Made by a program: the position numbers and the translations under genes | In this document: in pieces, positions 5,183 through 6,191 of the stretch | Position numbering within the stretch: the stretch's first letter is position 1 | Layout of the letters: each line of letters starts with the position of its first letter | Assembly: GCA_018700535.1 (NCBI GenBank) | Contig: JABITQ010000006.1 | Coordinates: forward strand, 1-6,191 | Direction of reading: 5' to 3' | From: Candidatus Uhrbacteria bacterium | GTDB taxonomy: Bacteria; Patescibacteriota; Patescibacteriia; UBA9934; GWF2-40-263 | DNA length: 6,191 nucleotides | The notes under the pieces: model-generated | Told to the model about the DNA's origin: nothing | Database searches by the model: none | Seen by the model: only the letters and a program-made list of their open reading frames with translations

Positions 5183-5980
5183 ATGAAGCGTAAATTTGGT
5201 GAGGTTCCTCGGGGAAAAGAAGTGGAGTCTGGTGCGGAATATGTGATTCCGGAATTTTCTGTTCCAGATATGCCTGATATTGATGTGGAGGCAGAGCCTG
5301 AGGTTTGGCGGAGAGAGGAAGAGGTGCGTGTTCCGGTGATGTTTAAGGGTGAAGAATTTGTAGCTACAATTAAAGCGACGAGAAACAGGGCGAAGAATTT
5401 TAAGGTTTCAGCTGGAGGACCTATTGCAGGTTTAGAGATCGAATTTCATAAAGTAGGTGCAGAGGAAGAGAGAGTGAGTTTGTTTCGGTCTGTGTTAAAT
5501 CATCGAGTTCCTGGGGGGATTCGATCTGCAAAAGATCAGGGGCGTCATGTGTACTGGGCGATTATTACGCGTTTGGTTGACGACGAATCAATGAGGGGGA
5601 GGGGGTTTGGTCCTGCGAACCTTGAGCTGACAGAGAAGGCGATGGAACAAATGACAAAGGCCATGGGCAACGTTCAGCCTGAGTGGATCGAGATCTCGAC
5701 CTATCTTGGGTCTGTCGCAAACATGATCATTGATAGAGGGTGGCTTGCAGAAGAGCTAACAAAGCCTGAGTCTTCAGCGAGCGAGAGTGATTTGGATGCA
5801 CTAGGCCCAAAGACAGATCGCGATGAGCATTTTGGTTATCAGCCCGTACCGTCACAAAGCAAAAAAGCACTCAAACTTTTGCAACAACAAACACAAAAAC
5901 TCGATGACGCACCAAGTGGGAGTGAGGAGATCGTGTTTATTAAGATGCTGGATGGGAGAAGTGTAGAGGAGGTTTTTTAG
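5183..5980 (+). CDS. Protein with GNAT-acetyltransferase-like core, function unknown
   Basis: From ATG 5183 this is 265 residues; a TTG at 5165 in the same frame would add six. I prefer the ATG because neither start has a Shine-Dalgarno and the added residues look unremarkable. The middle contains YWAIITRLVDDES followed by MRGRGFGPANLEL (137-149). In it, R138-x-x-G141-x-G143 fits the acetyl-CoA pyrophosphate-binding loop of GNAT enzymes and is followed by a helix (ELTEKAMEQMTKAM). ISTYLGSVANMIIDRGW (171-187) resembles the GNAT C-terminal segment, where an Asn precedes a helix ending in a glycine-aromatic pair. If so, it would transfer an acyl group from acetyl-CoA to an unknown amine. An acidic N-terminal region (about 1-60) precedes the core. 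A polar Ser/Asp/Gln-rich tail (about 193-247) follows, ending in a short hydrophobic stretch (IVFIKML). No membrane segment is present. The coding call is strong; the GNAT assignment is tentative. Confidence 0.88.
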   Translation: MKRKFGEVPRGKEVESGAEYVIPEFSVPDMPDIDVEAEPEVWRREEEVRVPVMFKGEEFVATIKATRNRAKNFKVSAGGPIAGLEIEFHKVGAEEERVSLFRSVLNHRVPGGIRSAKDQGRHVYWAIITRLVDDESMRGRGFGPANLELTEKAMEQMTKAMGNVQPEWIEISTYLGSVANMIIDRGWLAEELTKPESSASESDLDALGPKTDRDEHFGYQPVPSQSKKALKLLQQQTQKLDDAPSGSEEIVFIKMLDGRSVEEVF

Positions 5981-6032
5981 CACGGAACCTACACCGTCAT
6001 TTCCTGAGGTCTCAGTCTCGCGCACTCAACAG

Positions 6033-6041
6033 TGATATACT
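6033..6041 (+). promoter_or_regulatory. Predicted extended -10 promoter for a near-leaderless gene
   Basis: TGATATACT is TG, one base, then TATACT, with no clear -35. Transcription would be expected at about 6048, only a few bases before the ATG ATG at 6051-6056. The mRNA would then have almost no leader. Confidence 0.5.
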
Positions 6042-6050
6042 ATCAACACC

Positions 6051-6191
6051 ATGATGGATTTTCATGCGGACTCAAAGCGCTTACGTCTTGTTTACTTTTG
6101 GCTTGGTCTTATCGCAACGTTTGCTTATCGGATCATTATTGTTTTGAATTTCTTTGAGCCGATTTGGGTAAAGGTTGCGTGGTACGTTGGA
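6051..6191 (+). CDS. Small membrane protein, N-terminal part only
   Basis: ATG at 6051 (or the next codon, ATG at 6054) opens a frame of 47 codons that runs without a stop to the window edge. It begins MMDFHADSKRLRLVYFWLG. A short polar, basic N-terminus leads into a hydrophobic segment at about residues 13-32. A second aromatic-rich hydrophobic stretch starts near residue 37 (PIWVKVAWYVG). Short membrane proteins of this look are frequent in Patescibacteria genomes, but I cannot name a family. There is no Shine-Dalgarno; the start is supported by the extended -10 element ten bases upstream. Its length and true C-terminus are unknown. Confidence 0.72.
   Translation, partial: MMDFHADSKRLRLVYFWLGLIATFAYRIIIVLNFFEPIWVKVAWYVG

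Overview
The window looks like a chromosomal stretch from a Patescibacteria (Candidate Phyla Radiation) genome. This rests on remembered family resemblance, not a search. The histidine kinase H-box (SHQLKTPLGAIK) and the receiver segments TNLAQE and YLVKTENTMK are of the kind common in that group. Most genes have no recognisable Shine-Dalgarno sequence, several start just downstream of an extended -10 promoter (TGn-TATACT type), and small hypothetical membrane proteins are frequent. TGA is used as a stop at least twice (3475-3477 and 5050-5052), so the ordinary bacterial code applies.

Layout. (1) 1-2988, minus strand: a signalling operon read right to left. It holds a membrane-bound sensor histidine kinase with a double-Cache-like extracytoplasmic domain (2988 to 1072), a CheY-like single-domain receiver overlapping its end by 17 nt (1088 to 705), and a six-segment membrane protein cut by the window edge (657 to 1). 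(2) 2989-3087: a 99-bp divergent promoter region in which the two predicted promoters overlap. (3) 3088-3933, plus strand: a second CheY-like receiver, paralogous to the first, and an IMPACT/YigZ-family protein whose signature is of the eukaryotic IMPACT type. The pair ends in an intrinsic terminator at 3919-3950 that also suits the convergent genes. (4) 3970-4399, minus strand: a zinc-ribbon protein preceded by a 52-residue two-segment membrane peptide. (5) 4546-5052, plus strand: an unrecognised Cys/His-containing protein with the only consensus Shine-Dalgarno of the window, buried in a hairpin. (6) 5183-5980, plus strand: a protein with a GNAT-acetyltransferase-like core. (7) 6051-6191, plus strand: the start of another small membrane protein.

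How the parts may work together. The kinase probably senses an external small molecule and passes phosphate to one or both stand-alone receivers. Neither receiver has an output domain, so the response would run through protein-protein contacts. The partial membrane protein downstream of the first receiver and the IMPACT protein downstream of the second are candidate partners by position only. The genes right of 3970 look like unrelated single genes. There are no RNA genes, insertion sequences, CRISPR arrays or tRNAs, and no gene-free stretch longer than about 150 bp.
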